A program made the position numbers and the translations under genes. From Multifurca ochricompacta (lineage: Eukaryota; Basidiomycota; Agaricomycetes; Russulales; Russulaceae), in contig WTXG01000183.1 of the NCBI GenBank assembly GCA_022496185.1, positions 1 through 64,000 of the forward strand: a stretch of DNA of 64,000 nucleotides, in the 5' to 3' direction. This document shows positions 42,991-54,843 of the stretch, piece by piece; the stretch's first letter is position 1, and each line of letters starts with the position of its first letter. The notes below the pieces were generated by a model. It saw nothing but the letters and a program-made list of their open reading frames with translations. It did not search any database and was not told where the DNA came from.

Positions 42991-44825
42991 TACTACTGAA
43001 GAACTAGCTCAGATCCCCTTTGGTTTTACTCATCCCATCTTTGACTATGATAACAGTGCTTTTGTTGCTACCTGGAAAGGAGACAACTACTACACTCAGA
43101 CTCTTGGAACAGACTGGAAACACCTTTGAGACAGCTGCACCCTCCCTGCAGATGAATACCTCAGTAATTTCCCTAACATTGACCTCATCAGCAACCTTGA
43201 CTCACACATTCTACAGAACATATAATGGAAAAGAAGTCTGTTGGTCTGACATCCACAGAGCTTGGGTTTATCTCAACAATCACCACATCCAATTCCCTAT
43301 TGCCTCTACCACCTCTGATGAAGAGGAAGTATCTCAATCCCTTGAAGCTGTAGAGCAATCCCTTCATGCTATCACCCTTAGAACCCCTCCCAACCTCCCA
43401 CCAATCTCCCTTGCTTCCACCACCACTGCTATAGCCTCACACCCTCCCAAGACACCAACACCCTTGAACATCATGAGCACTGCCATTGCTTCCAGTGGAA
43501 AGATCCTGGGATCACCCCCAGAATCTTTTGACAGCCAAGCCTCTAAAGCAGAATGTTTCTGGTCTCAGTTAGCCAACTATTACTACCTGAATGAAGGGGC
43601 CTTCACTGATGAAAGTAGACAAGTCTCTGCGGCCCTCACCCACTTTAAACTTGACACCCCAGCAGGAGAATGGGCCAGAGACCATACCAACACTGCACTC
43701 CAAGCCAGCCCCCCTTCCTTTGGGACATGGGACTGCTTCAGAATTGACTTTGAAAAACAGTTCATCCCAGTAGAGAGTTGCCTCTTGTCCACCAAAGCCA
43801 TGTAGGAGATTTGCCAAGGCACTTGCCCCTTCAATGACTGGTACCAAGAATGGTCCACCCATGCCACTTGTGCCACAGTAGACAAAAATACCAAGATCTA
43901 TGCCTTCAGAAGCATGATCAATCAGGGTCTAGGACAGAAACTCCTTGGACTATCCCCACAGCCCACCACACTCCATGACCTCATTACTAAAGCTAGAGAA
44001 TTTGATGCTGCATGGCAGCTTTATGGCAAGACTACCAAACCTAGACCTCTCTACCTACACATTGGGGAAACTACCACTGATAACCAAGAAACCCAAGTCA
44101 ACTTTGTTGCCCCTTCCCAGTCCAGAAATCCTAATGCTCCTCCACACACTACCAAGTTAACCCCAGAAGAAAAGAAATATTGATGCAAAAATAAGCTCTG
44201 CTTCTATTGTGGAAAGCCTAATCATATTGCTAACCAGTGTCGCAGCAAGACCAGAGCCATCCAAGGTCAAGGACCTCCTTGCACCACTCCAGTAAGAGCC
44301 CTGGCATCAGAAGAAGCACCTCCCCAAACACCACAACTGTCCCCTGACCACCTCTCACTATCTGCCACCAAGAGTTATGAAGACCCAGTACCATATATGA
44401 TGGACAAAGATGGACCTTCAGATTTTTAACACATCCTACAGCTGCACTGTCTGTGAGGATTTCTTGTACCCCCAGTGTTCCTTGTATGAGCTGCTCTGCA
44501 GTCCTAGATAATCCTGGTTTTGAGCATGTATCCTTGCTAGTGACTGGAAATGCTAGATCACCTTCTATTGTGCTCAAAGCAGAACTCATTGGACAAAACA
44601 CTGGGAAGAAAATCAGTGCATGTGCCCTAATAGATAGTGGGGCAGAAGGATTGATAATCCACCAAGACTACACCAAAGCACATCACTTAACCTTGAGAAC
44701 CCTTGCCAAACCCTTTAGAGTCAAGAATGTGGATGGTACTTGCAATGCTAATGGAGCCATTTACCACACCACAACCCAAACCTTGCAGCTACCCCTCAAA
44801 GACCAATATCATGAAGAACTTGCAG
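42991..44825 (+). pseudogene. Gypsy-D gag and protease, 5' part
   Basis: The sense begins ELAQIPFGFTHPIFDYDNSA and DNYYTQTLGTDWKH, shifts frame near 43200 to NGKEVCWSDIHRAWVYLNNH, and continues through a Pro/Thr linker to a capsid-like core (KAECFWSQLANYYYLNEGAF, then ARDHTNTALQASPPSFGTW). A TAG at 43803 and a TGA at 44183 precede the knuckle CFYCGKPNHIANQC. In another frame protease follows (ACALIDSGAEGLIIHQDY). The block is cut at EELA by Gypsy-F and continues at 61528. The gag is unlike that of A-K, so D is a further Gypsy family. Confidence 0.82.
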
Positions 44826-44921
44826 TGTTATGTCCAGTGCAGGATGTTCCACACAACTTGTGTGACAGCATTGTATGTGTATTCAGGTAAGAAACCAATA
44901 AGGCTTCTTGGAGTTAACAGG
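44826..44921 (-). repeat. Gypsy-F 3' LTR, outer part (LTR2)
   Basis: These 96 bases match 60951-61046 of the 5' LTR. They stop at ACAGG, the target duplication of Gypsy-E, and continue at 52449. Confidence 0.94.
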
Positions 44922-45518
44922 TGTAATGCCTGGTGCAGGCATTCAGCACAACATGTGACTAAGTTGCGTAGCAGAACTATGAAGTCTGTGTACACTGTGT
45001 TACAAGTGTACAGAGGTGAGTGACAAGTCAATACCAAGGAGCTAATCCCTTAGTACTGGTGAGCGGAGAAGTGCCAGAAGCACTGAGACGATTCAAGGGT
45101 CGGGTCTTTAGAGATCACCCAGAAGGTAATGCACCAAGTCAATTAAGAAGTTGAGTCTAAGGTATACAGGGCTATCTAGGCAGGCCTTATATACATAATA
45201 GAGGTCAGGGTCTGAATTGGAGTACAGTACTCGGTGTATCAACAAAGTCATAATGTAACTAAATAGGGAAATGGAGTACAGGTGGGCCAGGTGAGAATAT
45301 ACCAAGATGTATTCAGTATAGTCATGATTCTGGTGGGAAAATATGTAAGAGTCCTTGTGTAATATATGAGTCATAGATAAACAAAGAAGATGGGTCATAG
45401 ATAAGGGACAAACAAGTATAAAGAAAGGCAAGAGCATAATCAACAAGGGTCAAGCAAGGCCAAACAACAAGTCACGTGAGGAAAAAGGAAACAAGATGAT
45501 GCAGTGGGGTTCATAACA
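44922..45518 (-). repeat. Gypsy-E 3' LTR (LTR1)
   Basis: 597 bp, same length as the 5' LTR. On the minus strand it follows a purine tract (AGAGAGGGGGTAA). Confidence 0.95.
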
Positions 45519-45549
45519 TTACCCCCTCTCTAAGTCCTAGCAGAGCCAG

Positions 45550-47583
45550 CTAGATAGGCATACCATCATCATCTTGGACCAAGGAGAGATAGTTGTCAGC
45601 TACAGCATAGTGGTCAGCATCATAGTTCTCCTTTTCTTCATCCATGGGGCAAATGTGTGTTCATAGAAAACCATAGGGCCCTCTTCTCCCACATTGAAAG
45701 CAGCCATTGTAAATGTGACAGTCAATTTCTCGGTGGCCTGCGTTGTGAGAGAGACATTTGCCACACCATCCAGATGGGTTGAGGACATTGGAGGCCTGTG
45801 TGAGCCATCAGAATAAACACTGGTGGCTCCAATGCAAGGTGCTGTGACAGTGTCGACATCATTTCTTGGTGGTGGGGCAGCACCAACTAAGGTGATATTT
45901 GCTGCTGCAACACCAGCAAAGCTGGCTGCTGGGATTTTTGTGGAGCCGTGGCATTTCGAAACAGTGTGGGTTCAGTTGGTGCGTGAGTTTGAGGTGGCGA
46001 CAAGGAAGGGGTTGAGCAAATATGTTGGCATACCATTCTGATATGGTTTGGTATGCCTCTCCTAACTCCAGTCACGTCCTGATGGCTGCCAGGTGTTGTT
46101 CTACATCAAAAATCCCTTGTGAAATCCTCACCATCTGTTGTTCATAATCATGGCACTGCATGTCTAAGTTATCCTTGAGTGCTTGGAACTTGTGCAGCCG
46201 TGCGACCTCAGCAGTGAGTCGTGGCATGCATAAGTCTTGGAGCACCTCATTAATGGCAAAGGTGCAAGGGTCTGTACTTGACAGATGCTTCAAGTGCTCC
46301 AGCCCTAAGACATAGTGAAGCTGGTCAATCTTTTTCTCTTCCAGGTAGATGGGAGCTCTGTAGACTGGTCCTCCTTTCTCCAAGCATCCTGCCACATCCA
46401 TACCTTCGTTGGTGTAATAAATGTATTTTGCCACTTCTGTTGTGCTGTCGTTTCTGGACATAGGGATCATGAGCAGAAAATAAAACTGTGATGCAGGATC
46501 ATTTGGGAAAAATGGGAATTCAGGGGCCTCGTCTCTGAAGTTGACATCAATCAGGTCATTCAGGTGGGGGTGCTCGGGCAGACTAAAATCTTCATTGATG
46601 TTGGTGGCTTTGATCCCTTCAGCCACTTTGGCAGCGGCATTGTAGTCAATAGGAGATAATGGATGAGAAGGAGGATGAGCAGGAGAAAGTAGGGGAAAGG
46701 CATTGATTGTGGCGGAAGTGTGGATGCTGGAGGGAGACATAGAGTTCATTCTGAGATGTACTGGGGGAGAGGACTGTTGAGGTGAGTACATCATGGCCTC
46801 CTCTTTATCTGCTTGGGGATGGCATCTATAGAAGTCTTTGATTAATTTGGGTGCAAAGACATCCACAGCAGATTCCCACGAATTGTCAGCATCAGGGAAT
46901 CCCTTCCATTTGATTAGGTAATGGAGTTGATGTTTGCGCCCTTGGCCTTTCCATTTAGCGTCAGCAATGTGCTCCACTTCCCACTCTGGTTCTCTGTCGA
47001 TTAATTCAGGAGGGGGTCTTGGGAAGTTCTGTCCATGAATAGGAGTCTCCTTGTACGGTGTGAGAAGGTTGGCATGGAAGACAGGGTGTATCTTCCACAT
47101 GGGGGGCAGCATCAATTTGTATGTAATATCCAAGAGCTTCTGTTCGATCAGGAAGGGGCTGTGATGTTGGGGAGCTAATTTCACCATTGGATGAGAAGTG
47201 TGGATGTTGTGCCCTTCCAGCCAAACTTGATCTCTGACTTGATAGGGTGTAAACTTTGTGGGCTTCTTGGCCAGGGTCCTTTGCACCTTGATAAGGCTTT
47301 TATTGGCAGATTCCCATATCTCCTCCCATTGGCCAATATGCTGGGTAACTGATGGTATGTTGGTAGGCTTATCCATCCAAGTGGTGTGAGGGTTCCATCC
47401 CATAATAAGGGAGAAGGGGGAGACCTTTGTCATCCTGTTCAGCCAGCTGTTGTGTGCAAACTCAGCTGTTGCTAGCCATTCTGCCCAGTTGTCCTGTTGC
47501 TTGTTGCACCAGAAGCAAAGGTACTGCTCCAGCCATTGATTTGTTCGTTCTGATTGACCATCTGTCTGGGGGTGATATGCCAT
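45550..47583 (-). pseudogene. Gypsy-E integrase C-terminus, chromodomain and extension
   Basis: One open frame (47583-46072) starts at the third integrase catalytic region ([20 protein letters not shown], Glu present). It runs through VWLEGHNIHTSHPMVKLAPQ and the chromodomain EWEVEHIADAKWKGQG ... LHYLIKWKGFPDADNSWE to a Ser/Pro linker. It then enters the extension (DEAPEFPFFPNDPASQFYF, VAKYIYYTNEGMDVAGC, PIYLEEKK) and the coiled-coil part. A TGA at 46072-46074 and further damage precede the Cys/His region and the EEKENYDAD tail, which ends at TAG 45552-45550. This copy shows that the extension is physically fused to integrase. Confidence 0.88.
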
Positions 47584-48495
47584 GGAGATGTTCTGCTGAA
47601 TATCGAGATGTTTACAGAGGGCTCATGCAAACATAGATGCAAATCGTGGGTCTCTATCAGAGATAATCTTCTGGGGGAGTCCATAGTGTCGGTATACATG
47701 GTTCAGGTAAAGTTTAGTGACTCCTTCAGCCATGAACGTCTCATTACAGGGAATGAAGAGTGCAGCTTTGGAGCAGTCATGATCAGTGATGGTGAGTATC
47801 ATGTTGTATCCCTGTGACTGTGGTAGTTTAACTATGAAGTCCATGGCGATAGTCTGAAAAGGGGCTGTTGCAATGAGTGTGATAGGGGAAATTGCTGGTG
47901 GTCTGGGGTGTGTATTCACTTTATTTGCCTGGCATTCTGTGCATCCTTTGACATATGCCTCTACATCTTTCTTCATATTCGGCCACCAGTAATCTCGCTT
48001 GGCAAGGGCATACATGTTTGTGATGCCAGGATGTCCTGCAGAGGGAAGGTCATGGTGAAAATGGATCACCCCCCTCTTAATGTTGTTGCCACTGGTGACA
48101 ACCAGCCTATTGTTGTCCTTCCACCAGAGGCCATCCTTCATTTTTATATTATGTGGCTCTACCCAGGACTTGCATAGCTCCTGGTTCATGTTCTGTGTCA
48201 CTTGGGCCCACAAATCCATGTCATGAAGGCTGACAACAGCAGTTTTTGCAAAGACATCTTCTGGTAAGACCACAATATTATTGTTGTCATTCTCTCCTTC
48301 ATCACTGCCGGCTGGTCTGGACAGGGCATCTGCATGTGCATTGCGAGCTCCAGGGAGATGTTTAAGCATGAAGTTGTATTCTTTGAGCTCCAAAACTTCA
48401 CATGCCACTCGTTGACTAATCTTATGGGGTTCTCGCCAATACAGAAGATTGGAGTGGTCGGTATAAATGATGGTCTTATGTGGAGATCCTGCCAA
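47584..48495 (-). pseudogene. Gypsy-E RNase H end and integrase core
   Basis: An open block (48495-47623) has YTDHSNLLYWREPHKISQRV, NAHADALSRP, the zinc domain (HFHHDLPSAGHPGITN ... GCTECQANK) and the first two catalytic Asp (AMDFIVKLPQ, IISDRDPRFAS). It stops at a TGA in FA-stop-ALCK where Gypsy-A has Arg. The terminal stop upstream (48496-48501) is also TGA, in QHW-stop-PYLAG. Confidence 0.88.
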
Positions 48496-48501
48496 ATAGG
48501 G

Positions 48502-50309
48502 TCACCAGTGTTGTAGTGCCTTTACGATAGCCAGGAGTTCTCTATCCCAGATGTCATAGTTCCTTTCTGCAGATGAAAATGTTTCTGAATAAAATGCAAC
48601 TGGGTGGAGAATTCCTGTGTGATCTTGCTGTGACAGGACAGCTCCATTGGCATACATGGAGGCATCAACTTCAAGTTCAAAAGGTTTTTCTAGGTTGGGT
48701 TGGATGAGGACAGGTTTGGAACTAATGATTGTCTTTATTTGCTTGAATGCCTCTTGCTGTGGTATGTCCCAACACCAAGGCGTGTCCTTTTTCAACAAGT
48801 CGTTAAGTGGTCTGGCAATGGTGGAAAATCCTTTGATGAAATGCCGGTAGAAGTTACAAAAACTGATGAATGATCTGACATCTTTGGTACACTGGGGAGT
48901 TGACCAATCCCAAATACCTTGCACTTTGACAGGGTCCATGCACACCCAACCTCCTTTGAGAATAGCACCCAAGTATTCGATGCTGGTCTGTTCAAAAGAA
49001 CACTTGGCTGGCTTCAGATAGAGATTGTATTTCATCAGGATGTCAAGTACTTCATGGACTTGAGCTCGGTGATGGTGAAGGTCATTCTTGGTGGCTACAA
49101 GGATATCGTCCATATATACAACTACTTCTGTAAGGATGAGATTGCGAAAGATATGATTCATCATTGACTGGAAGGTTGCTGGCAAATTGGTCAGGCTGAA
49201 GAACATTACATTGGGTTCAAAAAGTCCTTGGTTGGTCTTGAAGGCAGCTTTGTGTTGGTCGCCTTCTTGAATGCGGATATTGTTGTACCCCCAGCGAATG
49301 TCCATTTTGGAAAATAAGGCCTTGTCACGCATTTTATTGATGATTTCAGATATCAGGGGAAGTGGATAGTTGTTTTTCACCGTGAGCTCATTAATCTGTC
49401 TGTAATCCTGTACCAGTCATAACTTCCTGTCCTTCTTCTTGATGAAGAAGAAGGGTGAAGCATAAGGTGAGTTCAATGGTTGGATATACCCTTTAGCCAA
49501 ATGTTCTTCTAAGAAAGTCAAGAGTGCTTCCTTCTCAGGCTGAGACAGTGGATAGATTTTACAGTCAACTGCCTGTGGGGCATCTGGGATGAAGTCAATA
49601 GTGTGATCCCATGGCCAAGAAGGAGGAAAGTGTTGTGACTCTTCTTCTGAGAAGACTTTTTGATGTCAATGATACTCTCTGGGGACTACCTCCTCAAATG
49701 TCTTTTCCAGATTCTTTTGTGCCTCTGCCTGAGCCAGCTCCAATGCCTTTGTAACATAACAATACACCTGATCCACAGGTTCCATGTCACTCCAGGTGAT
49801 GGCTGACCCCATGACAATAGCATGAGTGAGAGGGTGTTGTGTGGCGTAATCATATCCCAAAGATGTAATAAGAACCGGGTAAAAATCTTTGTCCATAGTC
49901 GCTTCTGCCCAGTTAATTTTTGGCTCAAATGCTGCAAGCCAGGGATATCCCAAGACCATGTCTTTGTTGCCTAGATCCGTAATAAGAAAGCAGAGTTGTT
50001 TGGTCCACTCTCCAACCTGTACTTCCAAATCACAGCAATGCATGATTTTCCTGGCTTTGTTAGCCATCCCATCTATATTCCAAATGTTCTTTTCTTGGGG
50101 GAGTAACTGCATCCCCAATCCTAATGCTTTCTGGAGCCTTTGACTAATGAAGTTGTCCATTGCTCCAGAGTCAATCAATATTCATCTGTCGGCCATCTTC
50201 TGTCTGGTTTCAAAGTGTACTGGTATTTTTAGAGACTTGAAATGACTAGTGTACACAGAAGTTACTGTAATGCTCTTGCCCAGGCTGATGGGGTTGAGCC
50301 AATCAAAAA
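48502..50309 (-). pseudogene. Gypsy-E protease and reverse transcriptase
   Basis: From the candidate frameshift site (T5 at 50305-50309) the pol sense leads to protease (DSGAMDNFISQRL, with Thr to Met in the usual DSGAT, then VLGYPWLAAF). After a break near 49665 RT follows with [40 protein letters not shown] and intact YMDDILVAT (about 49100-49126). A codon is missing in LTEVVVYM compared with LTEEVVVYM in A. RNase H begins LEVDASMYANGAVLSQ. Confidence 0.88.
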
Positions 50310-51810
50310 TCCTTGTGGCCAAAGGCCTTATTGACCAACAAGGTGCGAACTGCCTCATCTTTGTTCATCATGTGTTCCCAAATAGCTTCTGCTCTCTGCT
50401 CTTTGGTCTTTGAAACTGTTGGTGGGTTTTCTTTGGCAGGAGTGGGTGGTGGAGCAGAGGAAGTTGCAGTCAAAGTGGTGGCCACAGTGGCTTCTGCAGC
50501 CTGAATCATTTTCTTGGGGCAAAATCTGGACATATGCCCCTGAGCCCGGCAGTGGAAGCAATGCCCCTCCTTCATGAGAGTTTTCTTTTTGTCATCAGTG
50601 AGCACAGCATGTGCTCTGGTGTGGTCTGCTGAGGTGTCCATGGCATTGGGGTCTCATGGAGTTGTGGGTTTTACTCCGAACACCGCCTTCCACTGTTCTT
50701 GGGTTTTACCCTTCTTTGTGTCTACACCAAAGCATGTCTGGAAATCCAGATAGTCCTGTTGCTGCCTCCTAGCAGCATTCATCCACTGGCTCCATGACTT
50801 GGGGTGATGGAATTGAATAATGTTTTTCACCAGGGGGTTGGGCAGTCCCTGGGAGAAGAGGTCAAGTGTTGCCTCTTCATTCACATTGTCATTTGGCCAG
50901 GTCATGGAATTTGGCTACATATCCATCCAAATCCCCTCTCTCCATCTTCAGAGTTTTTAACTCTCTGGCGGCCTTCTGCTTGGCCTGCCCATCTGTGAAG
51001 GCATCTTTGAATCTTTGTGCCACTATATCCCACAGATCCTTGTCTGTGGTTCTTGTTCTGGCTGTAACCCTATCATTCAGCCATTCAATCTGTTCCATGG
51101 TCCAATCGTCAACCGCATCTCCTCTGATAAGCAAAAGGAAGAGATTGGTTCATTGGAAAGGGTTGACAATTTGTGGGACATTGTGATTGAAATTCTTAAA
51201 TGTTTCAAATTCCAACATAAATTTCTTGCTCTGTGAGCAATCCCCTGTGAAGGTTGTTGGTAGGACTCCCAAAAGGTGTCCTGATGGTGGGGGTAGATTC
51301 TGGATGGGGGCAGGAGGAGCAGGATTGGGTAATTGAGTGGCAATAGTTGACATGATTGGATGGGTAATAGTCGGGGTGTCTGAGGTCTGTCATATAATCT
51401 GAGGAGATACCAAAGCAGATCTACTGGACGTGGTATTCTCAGGTGCAACTGTTGAAGCTGTAAAGCTGGTGGCTATGACTTGTGTGTCTTCACTACTTTC
51501 TTCAATGTATTCATCAGGTTCTGAGTCTGTGATGATGGCTGGAGGATTTTCTCTCCACAGTCCTAAGCCATACTCTGGTGGGGCAGGTCCTGTGGTGACC
51601 CAGGAATGATGGCTTCTAGAGTAATGGATATGGTACCAAACCTGTTTCTGTTCATCATATTCAACTGGCTGGTACTGACCATCGTGATAGACATAGTATC
51701 CAAACTCGGTTTCAAAATCTTTCCAGACAGCAGAGCCAAGGACTTGTTGTGAAAGATTATCCTTGTCTCAGCGGTCGATGAGTTCTTTGTTGTGCAAAGT
51801 CTGGCTTTGG
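50303..51810 (-). pseudogene. Gypsy-E gag
   Basis: The sense runs from LSQQVLGSAVWKDFETEFGY and the leader (YHDGQYQPVEYDEQKQVWY) through the linker and capsid-like core (SQSKKFMLEFETFKNFNHN, WTMEQIEWLNDRVTAR, LKTLKMERGDLDGYVAKF) to the knuckle CFHCRAQGHMSRFC. A short frame change near 50900 and 50650 and a TGA near 51750 break it. It ends at the conserved GAT-TTT-TGA (TGA at 50305-50303). Confidence 0.86.
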
Positions 51811-51833
51811 CTAGATGAAGCCACAGTGAGGGG

Positions 51834-51846
51834 AGACTCAACTTAA
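51834..51846 (-). other. Gypsy-E primer-binding site (self-priming type)
   Basis: On the minus strand TTAAGTTGAGTCT follows the 5' LTR. AAGTTGAGTCT is the exact 11-base complement of AGACTCAACTT in the LTR (52073-52083, minus), about 30 bases past a TATA box (52112-52119). Confidence 0.75.
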
Positions 51847-52443
51847 TGTAACGCCTGGTGTGGGCGTTCAGCACAACATGTGACTAAGTCATGTAGTGGA
51901 ACTACGAAGTCTGTGTACACTGTGTTACAAGCATACAGAGGCAAGTGACAAGTCAATACCAAGGAGCTAATCCCTTAGTACTGGTGAGCAGAGAAGTGCC
52001 AGAAGCACTGAGATGATTCACGGGTCAGGTCTTTAGAGATCACCCAGAAGGTAATGCACCAAGTCAATTAAGAAGTTGAGTCTAAGGTATACAGGGCTAT
52101 CTAGGCAGGCCTTATATATGTAATAGAGGTTGGGATCTGAATCAGAGTACAGTACTCAGCATATCAACAAAGTCGTAATGTAACTAAATAGGGAAATGGA
52201 GTACAGGTGGGCCAGGTGAGAATATACCAAGACATATTCAGTATAGTTGCGATTCTGGTGGGAAAATATGTAAGAGTCCTTGTGTAATATATGAGTCATA
52301 GATAAACAAAGAAGACGGGTCATAGATAAGGGACAAACAAGTATAAAGAAAGGCAAGAGCATAATCAACAAGGGTCAAGCAAGGCCAAACAACAAGTCAT
52401 GTGAGGAAAAAGGAAACAAGACAACGCAGTGGGGTTTGTAACA
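51847..52443 (-). repeat. Gypsy-E 5' LTR (LTR1)
   Basis: 597 bp with TATA (CATATATAAG, minus) and the inferred start AGACTCAACTT. The flanking ACAGG follows at 52444. Confidence 0.95.
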
Positions 52444-52448
52444 ACAGG

Positions 52449-52929
52449 GATGAGTCAAAGTCAAAGGGGCTGTTCCCTAAGACTCTGTTGAGTGGAAGAG
52501 TGCCAAAAGCACTGAGATGGATGAGTCAAGGATTCAAAGGGGATGTCTGGAAGACAAGCACTGATGTATTCAATAAGTTGAGTCTGGAGTCTACAAGGTA
52601 GATACAGTGGGCTTATATATGTAATCAGGTGGGCGTCTACGAGATAAGAGTCATGGAGTCAAGTGGGCCCAAATATATGGAAGCAGAGGGCATAAAGCCT
52701 GGCTTCTGATAGGGAATTAAGTAAGTGTCCAGTCACAAAGATAAGAGATAAGAAGACAATCATAAGCAAAGTGAAGTAAACAAGTACAAAGGCGATCACA
52801 GGGAAGGAAGCAAGGCACATGATGGGTCCCAGGAAGGAGATGTAATCATGAAGTGTAGCATAGGGGGGAGGGCAGGGTCATTGTTGGGGATAGTGAAGAA
52901 AAGAGGGTTGCTAGGCAAGGGTCGTAACA
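52449..52929 (-). repeat. Gypsy-F 3' LTR, inner part (LTR2)
   Basis: These 481 bases complete the LTR begun at 44826-44921 (total 577, equal to the 5' LTR). The minus-strand purine tract AGAAGGGGGGTGA precedes it. Confidence 0.94.
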
Positions 52930-52959
52930 TCACCCCCCTTCTGGTTCTAGCAGACCCAG

Positions 52960-54777
52960 CTAGAAATGACTCATACCATCATCATCCTGCACCAAGTCCA
53001 AGTAGTTGTCAGCTACATTATGATCATCCAAAGTGTCATTCTCCTTGTCCAAATCCTGGGGGCATCTGTGGGTGCAGAGGAACCCATAAGGGCCATGCTG
53101 ACCACACAAATGACACAAGTCATGGATGGGACAATCGAGCTCACAATGTCCTGCATTGTGTCACAGGCACTTGCCACACCATCCTGATGGGTTGATAATC
53201 ATAGGGGCAACTCCTACATGACGGAAAATGCAGAATTGGCTCCAATGTAAATTGCTGCAGCAATGGCAACACCACTTGTGGTTGAGGGGACAATTCCAGC
53301 TGATGTGATACTTACTATCACACCGCCAGCTTGTTTCTCCGCAAGGATTCTCCTGCATTTGCAGCATCTTGAATCAATTCGGCAGCAGTGTTGGGGTGGC
53401 TCCCAATGATTGTGGGGGAGGGGTTGCACATAAGTGTCAGCATACCTTTCCGCAATGGTTTGGTATGCATCCCCTATCTCCAATCTCTTTCTGATCTCTG
53501 TCAATTCCTGTTCCACCTGGAACATCCCACTGGTCAACCTTGTCATCTGCTTCACATACTCCCAGTACTGTTTGTTGAGCATGGTGTGCAATGTCAAGGT
53601 CTTCTGCAATCTCATTACCTCAGCCTTGAGACGCGGAAGGTGCATGTTGTTCATTACTTCATCAATTGTGAAGGCTTGGGAATCCTCAGCTGCTAAATGG
53701 CTGAGCTGTTTGTCACTCATTGTGTGGTGGAGATGGCCAGTATACCTCTCCTCCAAATACACTGGTGCCCCATAAACAGGGCCATTCTTCTTCATGCAAC
53801 CAGCCACATCCATCCCTCCATTGGTGTAAAAGATATACTTGGCAATGGCAACCATCCCATCAGCCATAGTGATCTTGAGAGGGAAATACATGGATGAGTT
53901 GGGGTTATTGGTGAAGAATGGAAACTCAGGAACTTCATCATCCAGCTCCATGTCATGAACTGACACCCCAGAAAACCTCCTGACCCCCCAGAAATCCCCA
54001 GATGCTCCCAGAGACCTTGTAGAACCCTCAGAGATGAAGATAATCCTAGATTAAGACCAGAGAAGGGCTGGTCCAGACCAGGGCCAGACTCCTGCCAAAT
54101 TGGAGACCTGTGGGAAGAGTACTAACAGAACCCCACAATGCCTAAACAGCAGTCCACAAACTGCGGACTGTGGACTGCGGATTTCTAAGCCCAAAAGTGG
54201 GGCTATTCTCATTGGTGGATCAGTAGGGAGTTAAAGCAAAGTTAACCTCCCCTAAAGTGGTGCACAGACCAAAGTCCTGGTTGTAATTACATATATAAAC
54301 CCTTTGGGAATAGAATGGACAGCTCCAGACTGTCCACTTGTGATCTGGTTCCTGATTACCTAGGAGATTAGCCCCATCTTGTGGAAGGCTTCTCATCCCT
54401 TGCCCTTGAGCTGTTTGCTTCATCTCCCTTGCACTTTCACCCTCACTCTCATCCTTTGCCCACTTCCAAATCCCTTTCCCTTGCATACAACCCACTGTCC
54501 AGGCAGTTGACAGTGAGTTGTAACACTCCATACCCAAGAGGTCATTTGGGTGAGGTTCCTCACAGTGATCAAAGTTGTCATTGGGGTTAGGGGATTGGTT
54601 TTTAACTCGTGCTTCTGCAGCTTCATAATCAATGGGAGAGGAAGGGTGTGTGGATGGGTGAGCAGAAGGAAACTTTTCAACAACTACTGTGGGGGAGGTG
54701 AAAGCATCAACAGCAGTGTTGGCAGCAATGAAAGACATGATGGACTGTTGGGTTGTAGGATGTTGCTGAGAGAGCAT
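52960..54777 (-). pseudogene. Gypsy-F C-terminal extension (interrupted by LTR3b)
   Basis: The linker (SIMSFIAANTAVDAFTSPT, HPSSPIDYEAAEARVKNQ) reaches NDLLGME and is cut by solo LTR3b. Past it come LDDEVPEFPFFTNNPNSS, VAIAKYIFYTNGGMDVAGC, GPVYGAPVYLEERY, the coiled coil and GDAYQ. A frameshift near 53340 leads into the Cys/His part (SWRCDSKYHISWNC with the first Cys changed to Ser, CCHCCSNLHWSQFC, WCGKC). The tail has DLDKENDTLDD and YLDLVQDDD before the TAG at 52962-52960. It is a sister of the intact Gypsy-C copy. Confidence 0.85.
53951..54525 (-). repeat. Solo LTR3b inside the Gypsy-F extension
   Basis: This 575-bp reverse copy of the LTR at 4981-5554 is flanked by CTCCA (53946-53950, 54526-54530). 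Removal restores GMELDDEVPEF across the site. Confidence 0.96.
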
Positions 54778-54843
54778 GTACTGGGGAGTTCAACCAGGGT
54801 CTGGGGGTTGTCCCTTTTAACTGTCCTTGGGCACTTCTGGATG

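Larger units (their letters stand above)
44922..52443 (-). mobile_element. Gypsy-E: family LTR1 chromovirus inserted in the F LTR
   Basis: LTRs of 597 bp (44922-45518, 51847-52443) are flanked by ACAGG (44917-44921, 52444-52448). It is the sister of Gypsy-A but carries no further insertion. Its integrase, chromodomain and most of the C-terminal extension lie in one open frame of 503 codons. Confidence 0.97.
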